This document shows positions 8,163 to 17,234 of a DNA stretch of 46,091 nt, piece by piece. Within the stretch, counting starts at the first letter, position 1. Each line of letters begins with the position of its first letter. The translations under genes and the position numbers were made by a program. The stretch is from the NCBI GenBank assembly GCA_004299235.1, contig SCQL01000005.1, positions 1-46,091 of the forward strand. Direction: 5' to 3'. Source of the stretch: a bacterium (GTDB lineage Bacteria > Chloroflexota > Dormibacteria > Dormibacterales > Dormibacteraceae). The notes beneath the pieces are model-generated. The model made no database searches and was not told the origin of the DNA. It worked only from the letters and a program-made list of their open reading frames with translations.

Positions 8163-9864
8163 GATGAGCTCGGGGAGCGACGGCGAGGTGCCGTCGCCCT
8201 ACGAATCGCGCCCCTGGCTGGCGCGGTATCCGAGCTGGGTGCCGCACGGCCTGCGTCCCTCCTCGCCCAGCGCTCTCGACATGTTCGCCGCCAGCCTGCG
8301 CCGGGCTCCCGACGCGCCCGCCATCCATTACCGGGAGCAGTCCGTTTCCTTCAAGGAGCTGGATCGGGCGTCGGCCGCCTTGGGGACGGCTCTGGCCGTC
8401 CGTGGCGTGGCCCGAGGGGACCGGGTCGCGGTCTATCTGCAGAACATCCCCGAATTCGTGCTCAGCGCCCTGGCCGTTTGGAGGCTGGGGGCCGTGCTGG
8501 TACCCCTCAGCCCGATGCTGAAGGAGCGGGAGGTCCGGCACCAGCTGACGGACTCGGGGGCCCGAGCCCTGGTGGCGCTGGACGGCATCTATGAGGAGAA
8601 CGCCCGCCCCGCTCTGGCCGGGACCGACCTGCGGACGGTGATCACGGTCCGCGGTCCGGATGAGGCCTTGGGCTCGAACCCGGGAGGGGCGGCGGGCACC
8701 GGCGGCGAGCCGGCGCCGGAGGATTTCCACCGGCTGCTCGGGGAGTTCGACGGCGCCACCCTGCCGGACCCCGGCCTGCGCCCGGAGGACATCGCCGTCC
8801 TGACCTACACCTCGGGCACCACGGGCCGTCCGAAGGGGGCGATGAACACGCACGGCAACGTCGTCTTCAACGCGGAGTTCTATCGCACCTGGCTCCGGCT
8901 GGGCCCCGGCGACGTCATGCTGGGCGCCGCGCCTCTGTTCCACATCACCGGCCTCGTGGCGCACATGGCGGTGTGCCTGTCGGCCGGCATCCCGCTGGTG
9001 CTCTTCTACCGGTTCGAACCGGGCGAGGCCCTCCGGCTGATCGAGCGCTGGCGCTGCACGGCCACCGTCGCCAGCATCACCGCCTTCCTCGGCATGATGG
9101 CCCGGCCCGAGATCGGCACCCGCGACCTCAGCCGTTTCCGAAAGGTTTACAGCGGGGGAGCGCCGGTCGCGCCGGCGACGGTGCGCCGCTTCCAGGAATT
9201 GACCGGCGCCTACATCCACAACATCTACGGACTGACCGAGACGACGTCGCCCTCGCATGCGATCCCGCTCGGGACGAGCGCCCCGGTCGACCCGGACAGC
9301 GGCGCCCTGTCGGTCGGGGTGCCGATCCCCGACACGGTGGTCAAGGTGGTGGACCCGGAGACCATGGTCGAGGTGCGCCCGGGCGAGATCGGTGAGCTGT
9401 GGACCAAGGGCCCGGGCGTGGTGCCGGGTTACTGGCGGAACCCGGACGCCACCGCCCAGGGATTCACGCAGGGCTATCTCCACACGGGGGACATCGGGAA
9501 GATGGACGCGGACGGCTGGTTCTTCATCATCGACCGGGCCAAGGACATGATCAACGCCTCCGGCTACAAGGTCTGGCCCAGAGAGGTCGAGGACGGCCTG
9601 TACCAGCACCCGGCCGTGAACGAGGCGAGCGTGGTCGGCATTCCGGACCCCTACCGCGGAGAGACGGTCAAGGCCTACGTCTCGCTGAAGCCCGGCCACC
9701 AGGCGACCCCGGAAGAGCTGGTCGATTTCTGCCGCGCGCGGATGGCGGCCTACAAGTACCCGAGGACGGTGGAGATCGTGGATGAGATTCCGAAGAACGC
9801 GAGCGGGAAGTTCCTCCGCCGCGTGCTCCGCGAACGCGACCTCAACCGGAGTCCCGAGGCATGA
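8155..9864 (+). CDS. AMP-forming acyl-CoA synthetase
   Basis: This 569-residue adenylate-forming enzyme activates a carboxylic acid through an acyl-AMP to the CoA thioester. The ATP loop YTSGTTGRPKG is near residues 218-228, YGLTETT near 359-365, HTGDIGKMDADGW further on, and the catalytic lysine in PKNASGKFLRR near 546-556. All core motifs are present. Start GTG 8155 overlaps the LacI stop; ATG 8164 is an alternative three codons in. The following SDR gene overlaps by four bases. It resembles medium/long-chain fatty or aryl acid ligases, but substrate cannot be fixed. Confidence 0.92.
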   Translation: MPEMSSGSDGEVPSPYESRPWLARYPSWVPHGLRPSSPSALDMFAASLRRAPDAPAIHYREQSVSFKELDRASAALGTALAVRGVARGDRVAVYLQNIPEFVLSALAVWRLGAVLVPLSPMLKEREVRHQLTDSGARALVALDGIYEENARPALAGTDLRTVITVRGPDEALGSNPGGAAGTGGEPAPEDFHRLLGEFDGATLPDPGLRPEDIAVLTYTSGTTGRPKGAMNTHGNVVFNAEFYRTWLRLGPGDVMLGAAPLFHITGLVAHMAVCLSAGIPLVLFYRFEPGEALRLIERWRCTATVASITAFLGMMARPEIGTRDLSRFRKVYSGGAPVAPATVRRFQELTGAYIHNIYGLTETTSPSHAIPLGTSAPVDPDSGALSVGVPIPDTVVKVVDPETMVEVRPGEIGELWTKGPGVVPGYWRNPDATAQGFTQGYLHTGDIGKMDADGWFFIIDRAKDMINASGYKVWPREVEDGLYQHPAVNEASVVGIPDPYRGETVKAYVSLKPGHQATPEELVDFCRARMAAYKYPRTVEIVDEIPKNASGKFLRRVLRERDLNRSPEA

Positions 9865-10688
9865 GTCGTGGCGGCCCCGCGCCGGCGGATTCCCGGCGCT
9901 CCTCGGACCCCGACCTCGGCGGCCGCGTGGCGGTCGTCACCGGCGGCGGCCGGGGCCTCGGGAGGACCCTTGCCCGGCGGTACGCCGCGGCCGGCGCCGC
10001 CGTGGTGCTCGCCGGCCGGGGGCGGGAGGCGCTCGAAGAGACGGCCGGGGCGATCCAGTCGGCGGGCGGGCAGGCCGAATGGGTCGTCGCCGACGTGACC
10101 TCGGTCCAGGACGTGGACGCCGTGGTCGCGCGGGCGAAACGGGCCTTCGGGCACCTGGACGTGCTGGTCAACAACGCGGGCATCCCCGGCCCGACGGTGG
10201 AGCTGGAGCGGCTTTCGCTCGAGGAGTGGCAGGAGGTCATGGCGGTCAACCTGACCGGGGTCTTCCTCTGCTGCCGGGCGGCGATCCCGCTCATGCGTGA
10301 GGCGGGGGGAGGACGGATCATCAACATCGGCTCCGTCTCGGGCAAGCGGCCGCTCCCGGGGCGGACCCCCTACGCGGCGTCGAAGCTCGGCCTGATCGGG
10401 CTGACGAGGACGCTCGCCCACGAGGTCGGAAAGCACGGCATCAACGTCAACGCGATCTCGCCGTGGCTGGTGGCCGGCGACCGGCTCGACCTGGTCATCG
10501 GCCGGGCGGCCGCGGCCGCGGGCGTCGACTCGGATTCCGTCCGCGCGGAGTGGACGGCGCTGTCGCCCTTTGGGCGCGGCGTCACGGAGGACGACGTCGC
10601 CAACGTGGCTCTGTTTCTCACCTCCGCCGCGGCGGAGAACATGACGGGTCAGGACATCAACGTGACGGCCGGCGCCGTCATGTACTGA
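9861..10688 (+). CDS. SDR-family NAD(P)-dependent oxidoreductase
   Basis: A classical short-chain dehydrogenase/reductase of 275 residues. It has the nucleotide-binding TGGGRGLG (about 26-33), the structural NNAG (about 104-107), and the catalytic Ser158 with YAASK (Tyr171, Lys175). FabG-like length and motifs suggest oxidation or reduction of a hydroxy- or ketoacyl substrate. It is coupled by ATGA to the acyl-CoA synthetase, which fits action on the CoA ester made by that enzyme. It is the last gene of the first catabolic block; about 235 bases of non-coding DNA follow. Confidence 0.92.
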   Translation: MSRGGPAPADSRRSSDPDLGGRVAVVTGGGRGLGRTLARRYAAAGAAVVLAGRGREALEETAGAIQSAGGQAEWVVADVTSVQDVDAVVARAKRAFGHLDVLVNNAGIPGPTVELERLSLEEWQEVMAVNLTGVFLCCRAAIPLMREAGGGRIINIGSVSGKRPLPGRTPYAASKLGLIGLTRTLAHEVGKHGINVNAISPWLVAGDRLDLVIGRAAAAAGVDSDSVRAEWTALSPFGRGVTEDDVANVALFLTSAAAENMTGQDINVTAGAVMY

Positions 10689-10740
10689 GGTCGGAGCAGA
10701 AGCCCCCGCGCGGCGCTCCCGGTCAGCTCCCGGATTACGC

Positions 10741-10759
10741 ACGCAATACGTGTATGCGT
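10741..10759. promoter_or_regulatory. Imperfect palindrome in the SDR-TetR gap
   Basis: ACGCAATACGTGTATGCGT has arms CGCA-ATAC and GTAT-GCG around a central GT, with one unpaired A. It is a TetR-operator-sized palindrome about 130 bases upstream of the TetR promoter. Its function is unproven. The rest of the 10689-10889 gap shows no gene. Confidence 0.3.
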
Positions 10760-10889
10760 CCGCTGAGCCTTTAGTGGTCCAGCCCTCTCCCAGACCCTCT
10801 GAGGGCGCCTTCGCGGAGGAGCCTTATTCACCCGGGCTGCCAGGCTGGCTGGGGGTCGGCTATTCCGGTGCTGGTGCGTGGTCACTGTC

Positions 10890-10918
10890 TTGACAACGGC
10901 TTCCGCCGCCCTTACAGT
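10890..10918 (+). promoter_or_regulatory. Promoter of the TetR gene, leaderless geometry
   Basis: TTGACA (10890-10895), a 17-base spacer, TACAGT (10913-10918), six bases, then the GTG start at 10925. The predicted +1 falls on the start codon, so the mRNA would be leaderless. Confidence 0.65.
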
Positions 10919-10924
10919 CACCCG

Positions 10925-11575
10925 GTGCCAATCGATCGATCGATAGGTAACTCGACCAGGTTAAGGAGTGGGGAGCGTGCGGAGATACGGACCCAGCGCC
11001 AGATCTACGGAGCTGCCGTGAAGCTGATGTACGAGCTTGGCTATCACGGCACGTCGACCAGGGCGATCGCGAAGGCCGTGGGAATCGAGAGCTCCTCGAT
11101 CTACTACCACTACCCCAGCAAGCAACACGTGCTGGTCGACATCATGACCCGCAGCATGAGCGACCTGATCGCCGACGTGGAGGCGGCGGTCGCTCTACAT
11201 CACGAACCCGCCGACCAGCTCCGCGCTGCAATCCGGGCACATGTCAGATTCGAATGTCGGGACAGGATGCAGTCGTTCGTCACCGACTCAGAGGTTCGTG
11301 CACTAGAGCCGGCAAACCGCGCCGAAATTCTCAGGCTCCGAGACAGGTACGAGCGAATTTTTCAGCGGATACTCAAGGAAGGCACCGCAGGGGGACAGTT
11401 CGCGGTTCACGACACCCGACTGACAGTGATGGCCTTGATGGCTCTCTGCACTGGAGTGTCCACCTGGTACCAACCCGAAGGTAGGTTGGGGCCGGACGAG
11501 ATCGCCGAGCGGTATATCGCTCTCGCTCTGGACGGCATCACAAGCCGCGAGCCCAGAGCTGCGGAAGTCAAGTGA
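10925..11575 (+). CDS. TetR-family transcriptional regulator
   Basis: This protein of about 216 residues has an N-terminal TetR DNA-binding domain (helix-turn-helix STRAIAKAVGIESSSIYYHYPSK) and a TetR_C ligand domain of the kind seen in KstR2/FadR-like acyl-CoA-responsive members. The start GTG 10925 was chosen because a good promoter ends at 10918; starts further up would lie inside the promoter. The stop overlaps the GTG of the next gene, so the regulator is the first gene of the operon running to 15708 or further. A CoA ester made by the ligase in this operon would be a natural inducer, which is an inference. Confidence 0.9.
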   Translation: MPIDRSIGNSTRLRSGERAEIRTQRQIYGAAVKLMYELGYHGTSTRAIAKAVGIESSSIYYHYPSKQHVLVDIMTRSMSDLIADVEAAVALHHEPADQLRAAIRAHVRFECRDRMQSFVTDSEVRALEPANRAEILRLRDRYERIFQRILKEGTAGGQFAVHDTRLTVMALMALCTGVSTWYQPEGRLGPDEIAERYIALALDGITSREPRAAEVK

Positions 11576-12444
11576 CCACAGAGCACAGGGTGATCGACGC
11601 TCGGGTCCGCCTTCCGCTGGAGAGGTGGCCCGAGCAGTTCCGCAGCCTCCGCGAAGAGTACGTGACCCAGTACGACCGGGTGCTCCACCTCAGCGCCAAT
11701 CGTGAGCGGTCTGTCGACCTCCTGAAGGAAGACATGAGTAACGCCGGCGTCAGCCACGCGATCGTGCACGCAGAGCACGAGATGGGCGATGCGGCCGACG
11801 CGCTCACCGAAGCGGTCGCACAACTGGTGGCGAGCGATCCGGACCGCTTCTCAGGTTTCGGCAGCATTTCGCTCGAGCACTTCCAGATCAAGCGCGCCGT
11901 GCGCCAGGTCCAGAGAATTCACGATCTTGGCCTGATTGGAGTCTGCTTCCAGCCCTCGTTCGCCGGCATGGCGATCGACGACCGGCGGCTCTACCCGGTC
12001 TACCTGCGAGCGATGGAACTGGAGCTGCCGGTGGCGGTCCACACGGGTATCAACTACTCGACCTCGCACCCGATCGTCAATGACCACCCGCTGATGGTCG
12101 ATCAAGTCGCGTGCGATTTTCCGGACCTTACGGTGATCGCGTGCCACGCCGGCTGGCCGTGGGTTCCGGAGATGGTTGCCGTTGCGTGCAAGCATCCCAA
12201 GGTGCTCATGGAGTTCGGCGGGCTGGCGCCCAAGTACGTCGGAGAGACTGGCACCGGTTGGGAAGTGATGCACCGGTTCATGAACAGCGTGCTTCAGAAG
12301 CAGGTTCTGTTCGGGACGGACTGGCCCGTGTTTCCGATGGGGCGCGCAGTTTCGGAGTGGCGAGCCATGGACCTCAAGCCGCAGGTGCTGACCGCGCTGC
12401 TGGGTGGCAATGCCGAGGAACTCTTGATGCGGAGCCGATCATGA
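11572..12444 (+). CDS. Amidohydrolase-2 family protein lacking the N-terminal HxH
   Basis: This 290-residue amidohydrolase_2 (ACMSD-like) TIM barrel is of the kind that catalyses decarboxylation or hydrolysis of small acids. His in VAVHTG (about 156), His in ACHAGWPWV (about 189) and the catalytic Asp in FGTDWP are present. The first-strand metal motif DxHxH is replaced by DARVRLP, so two usual metal ligands are missing. A subgroup with this I-D-x-R-V-R pattern exists to my knowledge, but its chemistry is unclear. The start GTG 11572 overlaps the TetR stop by four bases. The stop overlaps a 31-codon ORF in the same ATGA manner. Confidence 0.85.
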   Translation: MTTEHRVIDARVRLPLERWPEQFRSLREEYVTQYDRVLHLSANRERSVDLLKEDMSNAGVSHAIVHAEHEMGDAADALTEAVAQLVASDPDRFSGFGSISLEHFQIKRAVRQVQRIHDLGLIGVCFQPSFAGMAIDDRRLYPVYLRAMELELPVAVHTGINYSTSHPIVNDHPLMVDQVACDFPDLTVIACHAGWPWVPEMVAVACKHPKVLMEFGGLAPKYVGETGTGWEVMHRFMNSVLQKQVLFGTDWPVFPMGRAVSEWRAMDLKPQVLTALLGGNAEELLMRSRS

Positions 12445-12536
12445 CTCTTCGCAGCTCCATCCTGCCCCGGTCGGTCTGGTCACGGCTCGATCTCCAGGCA
12501 TCCGCATTGCTGATCGAAGAGGGAGGACAGGCATGA
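12441..12536 (+). CDS. 31-residue ORF joined by ATGA overlaps at both ends
   Basis: A short frame starts with ATG 12441 inside the amidohydrolase stop and ends with TGA 12534-12536 inside the start of the lactonase gene. It therefore fills the gap exactly, with a four-base overlap on each side. The product begins MTLRSSILPRSVWSRL and ends LIEEGGQA, with no membrane segment or known motif. The codons for its last residues also form the GGAGG ribosome site (12522-12526) of the next gene. It may be a translation-coupling leader, a real small protein, or the tail of a decayed gene. I do not recognise it. Confidence 0.45.
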   Translation: MTLRSSILPRSVWSRLDLQASALLIEEGGQA

Positions 12537-13303
12537 AGCTCTACGCGATACATGGGGGTGGGGAGCGCGCCGACATGGCGGCGTTCAACCCCTTCGACGA
12601 GAAGGTCGGGACGAAAGTCGACATCCCTTTCTTCTTCTATGTGATCGAACATCCAAAGGGCCTGGTCCTGTTCGACACGGGCGGCCACCCTGACCTCTTC
12701 GAGAACCCGCGCGCCCGGCTCGGAGACGCCGCTGACGCGTGGGAGGTGACCGGCGTTGCCGGCGACGATGTCGTCTCGAAACTGAACCAGATGAACCTCA
12801 AACCGAAGGACATCGAGCGCGTCGTCCAGTCACATCTCCATTACGACCACGCGGGCGGCCTGGAGTTCTTCAAACACGCGACCATCTATGTCCAGAAGTC
12901 GGAGCTGGAATTCGCATACTCGCCTCCGGTCTACCAGAGGGACCTCTACATACGCGCCGACTTCGACCACGAGCTGGAGTGGATGCAGGTCGATGGCGAT
13001 CACGACATCTTCGGCGATGGCCGTTTGGTGCTATTCCCGACTCCGGGACACACTCGCGGACACCAGTCGATGCTCGTCAAGCTCGACACCCAGAACATCA
13101 TCTTGGTCGCCGATGCCGCGTACCTGCCCAAGAACATTGAGCAGCGGCTGCTGACGGCGGTGGTGTGGAGTCCCGACGCGATGGTGGCGAGCTGGGACAG
13201 GATCGATGAGATCCGGGCCCGGGAAAACGCCTCGCTCATCTTCACTCACGACCTCGAATGGCCGGACAAGACCAGGCTTGCGCCGAAGGAGTGGTACCAA
13301 TAG
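12533..13303 (+). CDS. MBL-fold hydrolase, N-acyl homoserine lactonase-like
   Basis: This 256-residue metallo-beta-lactamase-fold enzyme carries the binuclear zinc motif HLHYDH (His101, His103, Asp105, His106), a third-ligand GHTRGH near residue 171, the bridging Asp in VADAAYL (about 193) and His in FTHDLEW (about 238). Fold and motifs match the AttM/AiiA lactonase group, which opens homoserine lactone or other gamma-lactone rings. Embedded between an amidohydrolase and a CoA ligase, it more likely opens a catabolic lactone than serves quorum quenching; AttM itself is known in gamma-butyrolactone use. It is cytoplasmic with no signal peptide. Confidence 0.87.
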   Translation: MKLYAIHGGGERADMAAFNPFDEKVGTKVDIPFFFYVIEHPKGLVLFDTGGHPDLFENPRARLGDAADAWEVTGVAGDDVVSKLNQMNLKPKDIERVVQSHLHYDHAGGLEFFKHATIYVQKSELEFAYSPPVYQRDLYIRADFDHELEWMQVDGDHDIFGDGRLVLFPTPGHTRGHQSMLVKLDTQNIILVADAAYLPKNIEQRLLTAVVWSPDAMVASWDRIDEIRARENASLIFTHDLEWPDKTRLAPKEWYQ

Positions 13304-14931
13304 CCGCTCCGATTTCGCATCAAGGCGCGGGCGCACCTTGGAGCGGTGTGGGCGACTCGCCCAACATTGTTCAGTTGGCCCGCGCGGGGTCCGCGCTGAA
13401 TCCCGAAGCGCCGGCGATCATCTTCGAGGACGGCCTCGTAGTGAGTCGCTCCGAGCTAATGGAACGCGTTGCATCGTTCGCGAGCTACCTGAAGGAGCGT
13501 CTGGCTCCCGGCGACCGGGTGGCGATCATCCTCGAGAACCGGGCTGAATTCATGATCGCCTGGCTGGCGGTAGCGGCTTGCCGAGCGACCTTGGTCTCGA
13601 TCAATACAGGCGCTCAGGCGCACGACGGCGGCCACATCTTGCATGACTCGGCCGCCAAGATGGTCATCACGGGTGATGCCGGGGAGTCACTTGTTGCGCA
13701 GCTGAAGCCCGACCTTCCCCAGCTCCGCGAGGTCATAAGGGTCGGTGGCAGCGAACCCGACGGGCTGTCGAGATTCGCGGGCGCGCACAGCTTTAATTGG
13801 TCCGAGTTAGGCATACAGCCGGACGACGCGACCAACGTCTACTACACCTCCGGAAGCACTGGGCTGCCGAAAGCCTGCATCCTCGACCACACCTACTGGC
13901 TGCGTTTCGTCGACGTGTTCCAAAGGCTCTATGGCATGGGCCCGGAAGACAGGCTCCTGTCGTCGCTGCAGTTCTCCTACGGCGACCCGCCCTGGATGAT
14001 GCTGACGTCACTCATCTCCGGCGGCACCTTGGTGGCGATGCGCAGGTTCAGCGTCAGCCGCTACTGGCAAGTCGTACGCCGGCACGGCGTCACGATCATC
14101 TTCGGAATCGCATCGATTCCGAGCCTGCTTCTGAAGCAACCGCCATCGACTGAGGACAGAAACCACAAGGTGAAGTTCGCCCTCCAGCTCGGCATGCCGG
14201 CGCACCTGCACCGAAGCGTGGAGGAGCGCTGGGGATTTCGTTGGGTCGAAGGTTATGGACTCACAGAAACCGGGCTGGTGGTCTCGATGCCGTTGGCGCT
14301 GGCGGCGGAGATGACCGGTTCAGGTTCCATTGGAGTGCCTTGCCCGGAGGCGGAAGTCTCGGTGATAGACGACGCCGGCAAACCAGTCGCTCCTGGCGAC
14401 ATCGGAGAGATCTTGATCAAAGCCCCAGGGCTCATGAAGGGCTATCTCAATCGTCCCGACGCCACAGCGGCAACCATCCAAGACGGCTGGCTTTTCACCG
14501 GCGACCTCGGCCACTTCGACGATCGTGGCTTTCTCTACTTCAACGGCAGGAAGAAGGACATCGTCCGCCGCGGCGGCGAAAACGTGGCGGCGGCTGAAGT
14601 CGAGCAGGTGCTGCGTTCGCATCCCCTTGTGCTCGAGGCCGCCGTCGTGCCCGTTCCGGATGACGTTCGAGGCGAAGAGGTCAAGGCTTTCATCCTACTG
14701 GTCGAAGGGGCAACGCCCGACCAATTTCCGCCTCCAAAAGTGGTCGAGTACTGCGCCCAGCGTTTGGCTCGCTACAAGGTGCCACGGTATATCGAGTACC
14801 GCCGAACGGATTTTCCTCGGACACCCTCGATGAGAGTCAAGAAACATGCCCTCCTTGAGGAGCGGCGTGACCAGATCGCTGGCGCATGGGATCGCGAGCA
14901 CGAAGCCACGACCAACGCCACGCCAGGTTAG
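13258..14931 (+). CDS. AMP-forming acyl-CoA ligase, CaiC-like
   Basis: This 557-residue adenylate-forming ligase has the ATP loop YTSGSTGLPKA near residues 200-210, GYGLTETG further on, FTGDLGHFDDRG, and the hinge GRKKDIVRRGGENV. The C-terminal lysine segment reads TPSMRVKKHAL. Its style is that of crotonobetaine/carnitine or fatty-acid CoA ligases. The frame opens at ATG 13258, overlapping the lactonase gene by 46 bases. GTG 13291 is an equally good start with shorter overlap, directly after AAGGA. It would activate the hydroxy acid released by the lactonase, then pass it to the enoyl-CoA hydratase encoded next. That order is an inference from the operon. Confidence 0.9.
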   Translation: MAGQDQACAEGVVPIAAPISHQGAGAPWSGVGDSPNIVQLARAGSALNPEAPAIIFEDGLVVSRSELMERVASFASYLKERLAPGDRVAIILENRAEFMIAWLAVAACRATLVSINTGAQAHDGGHILHDSAAKMVITGDAGESLVAQLKPDLPQLREVIRVGGSEPDGLSRFAGAHSFNWSELGIQPDDATNVYYTSGSTGLPKACILDHTYWLRFVDVFQRLYGMGPEDRLLSSLQFSYGDPPWMMLTSLISGGTLVAMRRFSVSRYWQVVRRHGVTIIFGIASIPSLLLKQPPSTEDRNHKVKFALQLGMPAHLHRSVEERWGFRWVEGYGLTETGLVVSMPLALAAEMTGSGSIGVPCPEAEVSVIDDAGKPVAPGDIGEILIKAPGLMKGYLNRPDATAATIQDGWLFTGDLGHFDDRGFLYFNGRKKDIVRRGGENVAAAEVEQVLRSHPLVLEAAVVPVPDDVRGEEVKAFILLVEGATPDQFPPPKVVEYCAQRLARYKVPRYIEYRRTDFPRTPSMRVKKHALLEERRDQIAGAWDREHEATTNATPG

Positions 14932-14940
14932 GAGGCGATT

Positions 14941-15708
14941 TTGCAGGTCAAGTACGAGGTCAAAGGATCGGTTGCTCAGATCACCCTGGATCGGCCTGAG
15001 GCAATGAACGCGATGAATCCCGAGATGTATCAACTGATCGATGAGAGCCTGCTCAAACTGGACGGCGATCCAGCCGTCCGCGTGGGCATCATCACGGGCG
15101 CGGGCGACCAAGCGTTCACCGCCGGTGCCGACCTTAAGCGAATGCATACGGAAGAAGAACGAGAGCAGCCTTGGCAGCCATGGCGGCCGCACCGCTGGGA
15201 GTTCGGTCTCTCGATCTCGAAACCATTAATCGCAGCCGTCAATGGATACGCGTTGGCGGGTGGGCTGGAGCTGGCGTTGATGTGCGACATCAGGCTCGCC
15301 TCCGCCACTGCGCAGTTCGGCACGCCGGAGGTGAAGTGGAACATTCTCCACGGTTATGGAGCGCTGCGGCTACCCCAGATGATGTCACTCTCGGACGCCT
15401 TTCTCATGCTGCTCACGGGGCAATTCATCTCGGCGGACGAGGCGCTACGGATGGGACTCGTCAGCCGAGTGGTGCCACCGTTGGAGTTGATTCCAGCCGC
15501 CTACTCGATCGCTGACGCAATCAGCCAAAACGGACCACTGGCGGTTCGCATGACCAAGGAGCTGGTCTATCGAGGCTTGGACATGTCGCTCGAGGATGCC
15601 CTTCGCATCTATTCGGCCTATTACCAAATCATCGGCCAGACGGCGGACCAGCGCGAAGGTACGACTGCCTTCGCTCAAAAGCGCAAGCCGAAGTTCACGG
15701 ACTCATAA
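14941..15708 (+). CDS. Enoyl-CoA hydratase/isomerase family protein
   Basis: This 255-residue crotonase-fold protein acts on acyl-CoA. The oxyanion-hole segments AGADLKRM (about residues 61-68) and NGYALAGGLELALMCD (about 101-116) are intact. The start is TTG 14941 with AGGAGG (14932-14937) a few bases upstream; no ATG lies nearby in frame. The terminal KRKPKF motif is typical. Its gene follows the CoA ligase after nine bases, so the two share a transcript. Hydration of an enoyl-CoA is the default activity, but crotonase-fold enzymes also catalyse isomerisation, ring opening or decarboxylation. Confidence 0.92.
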   Translation: MQVKYEVKGSVAQITLDRPEAMNAMNPEMYQLIDESLLKLDGDPAVRVGIITGAGDQAFTAGADLKRMHTEEEREQPWQPWRPHRWEFGLSISKPLIAAVNGYALAGGLELALMCDIRLASATAQFGTPEVKWNILHGYGALRLPQMMSLSDAFLMLLTGQFISADEALRMGLVSRVVPPLELIPAAYSIADAISQNGPLAVRMTKELVYRGLDMSLEDALRIYSAYYQIIGQTADQREGTTAFAQKRKPKFTDS

Positions 15709-15770
15709 GCGGAGAGCGACCACAACAACATCGATTGCCGGCCCAGGTCTATTGAAAGGAGGAAGTTCGG

Positions 15771-17195
15771 ATGGATGATGCGGCTGCCAAGGTAACTACG
15801 CTCAAGGCTCGATCCGTCGGGCTGCCGGAGGCGGTCGCCATGTCCGCGGCCTTGATCGGGCCCGCGGTTGGAGTGACCGCGGGCAATGTGTTCATCGCTG
15901 GCTTTTCGGGCATTGCGTCGCCGCTAGCATTTGTGTTCGGCACTCTGGTCTGCATCGCGATCGCGAGCGTCATCGGCGACTACGCAAGGAAGCTGCCGAG
16001 CGCCGGCTCGTTCTACACGTACCTGACGAACACGTTCGGCCCCAAGACGGGGTTCGTAACAGGGGTGCTCCTTTTCGGCGCTTACGTGCTGCTGCTCCCA
16101 TTTCAAGCGGCATTCTTTGGTTCCTTCGTCCAAGGAGCGCTTGCGAACATCAACATCAACCTGCCCTGGCAGCTATTCTCGATAGCGCTTCTGTTACTGA
16201 GCACCGCACTCGTGGTGATCGGCGTGCGTCCTTCGCTCGGGACCGTACTGGTTGGCTTGACCTTCGAAACTGTCGTCTTTCTGGTGCTCGCTCTGGTGAT
16301 CGTCGCCCACGGAGGAGCAACAGGGAATTCCCTACAGCCCTTCAACCCTTCTCACGCGCCGTCGTCGTCGGGTTTGCTGATTGCGGTCGTCTACACAATC
16401 TTTGCGTTCGTGGGGTTTGAGTCGGCGACGACCCTGGGTGAGGAGGTAAAGCACCCGACGAGGCTGATTCCGATCGCAGTATTCGCAACCACCGTCATCA
16501 TCGGATTCTTTTATATATTCGTCACCTATGCCGAGGTCATCGGTTTCGGCGTATCCGCCGACGGATTGCACCAGCTTCAGAGCAACCAGAGTCCATTCAC
16601 CGACCTGGCCACGAAGTACGTGGGAGGCTGGTACAGCGCGCTGGTGACCCTGGCAACCATCTCCAGCTTTTCGGCGCTGAACATCGTCACCGTCATCGCG
16701 GGAAGTCGCATGGTGTACGCCATGGGCCGCGATCGAATGTTGCCCGCCGTATTCGGAAAAGTGAACGTGCGCCACTCACCGAGTAATGCCGCATATGCTG
16801 TCGGCGCCTGGGGCATTGGCGTGACCGTAGTCATGGGATCAATGTTCGGTCCCGTGAACCTCGCATCGTGGTTCTCCTATTTCGCCACGCTTTTCTTCAT
16901 CGGCGCCTACATCCTTCTCTGTGTGGGTGTGATCAGGTTTTACTTTCAAAAGCACCGGAGTGAGTTCAACTGGTTTCGGCACATCCTGGTGCCGCTGGTC
17001 GCTCTTACTGGAATGGCGTGGGTTACCTATGGCAACGTGGTGCCCGTGCCAGCGGCGCCCCTCAGCTACTTCATCCCCCTGACGATTGCTGTGATCATCG
17101 CGTCGGCCATCGCCGCTGCATTTCTGGAACGACGAAACCCGCAGATTGTGCGGACGGCGGGCGAGATCTTCGCCGCTGCAACTGAAGAACCGTAA
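15771..17195 (+). CDS. APC-superfamily permease
   Basis: This 474-residue integral membrane protein has about twelve hydrophobic segments, starting with PEAVAMSAALIGPAVGVTAGNVF and ending near ASAIAAAFLER. It contains the APC-type FVGFESATTLGEE motif in the sixth to seventh segment region. It should carry an amino acid, amine or similar compound across the inner membrane. A good ribosome site AAAGGAGG (15754-15761) precedes ATG 15771. A 62-base gap separates it from the hydratase gene, with no clear terminator, so it is probably in the same operon. It is the likely importer for the substrate of this block. Confidence 0.9.
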   Translation: MDDAAAKVTTLKARSVGLPEAVAMSAALIGPAVGVTAGNVFIAGFSGIASPLAFVFGTLVCIAIASVIGDYARKLPSAGSFYTYLTNTFGPKTGFVTGVLLFGAYVLLLPFQAAFFGSFVQGALANININLPWQLFSIALLLLSTALVVIGVRPSLGTVLVGLTFETVVFLVLALVIVAHGGATGNSLQPFNPSHAPSSSGLLIAVVYTIFAFVGFESATTLGEEVKHPTRLIPIAVFATTVIIGFFYIFVTYAEVIGFGVSADGLHQLQSNQSPFTDLATKYVGGWYSALVTLATISSFSALNIVTVIAGSRMVYAMGRDRMLPAVFGKVNVRHSPSNAAYAVGAWGIGVTVVMGSMFGPVNLASWFSYFATLFFIGAYILLCVGVIRFYFQKHRSEFNWFRHILVPLVALTGMAWVTYGNVVPVPAAPLSYFIPLTIAVIIASAIAAAFLERRNPQIVRTAGEIFAAATEEP

Positions 17196-17234
17196 GCAGA
17201 CGTCTAGACTCGGACCGAACGAGAGAGCACCTGG

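Noticed and set aside
10931-10944. ATCGATCGATCGAT repeat near the TetR start
   Set aside because: A short simple repeat inside the first codons of the gene. Too short to call an array or an operator on its own.
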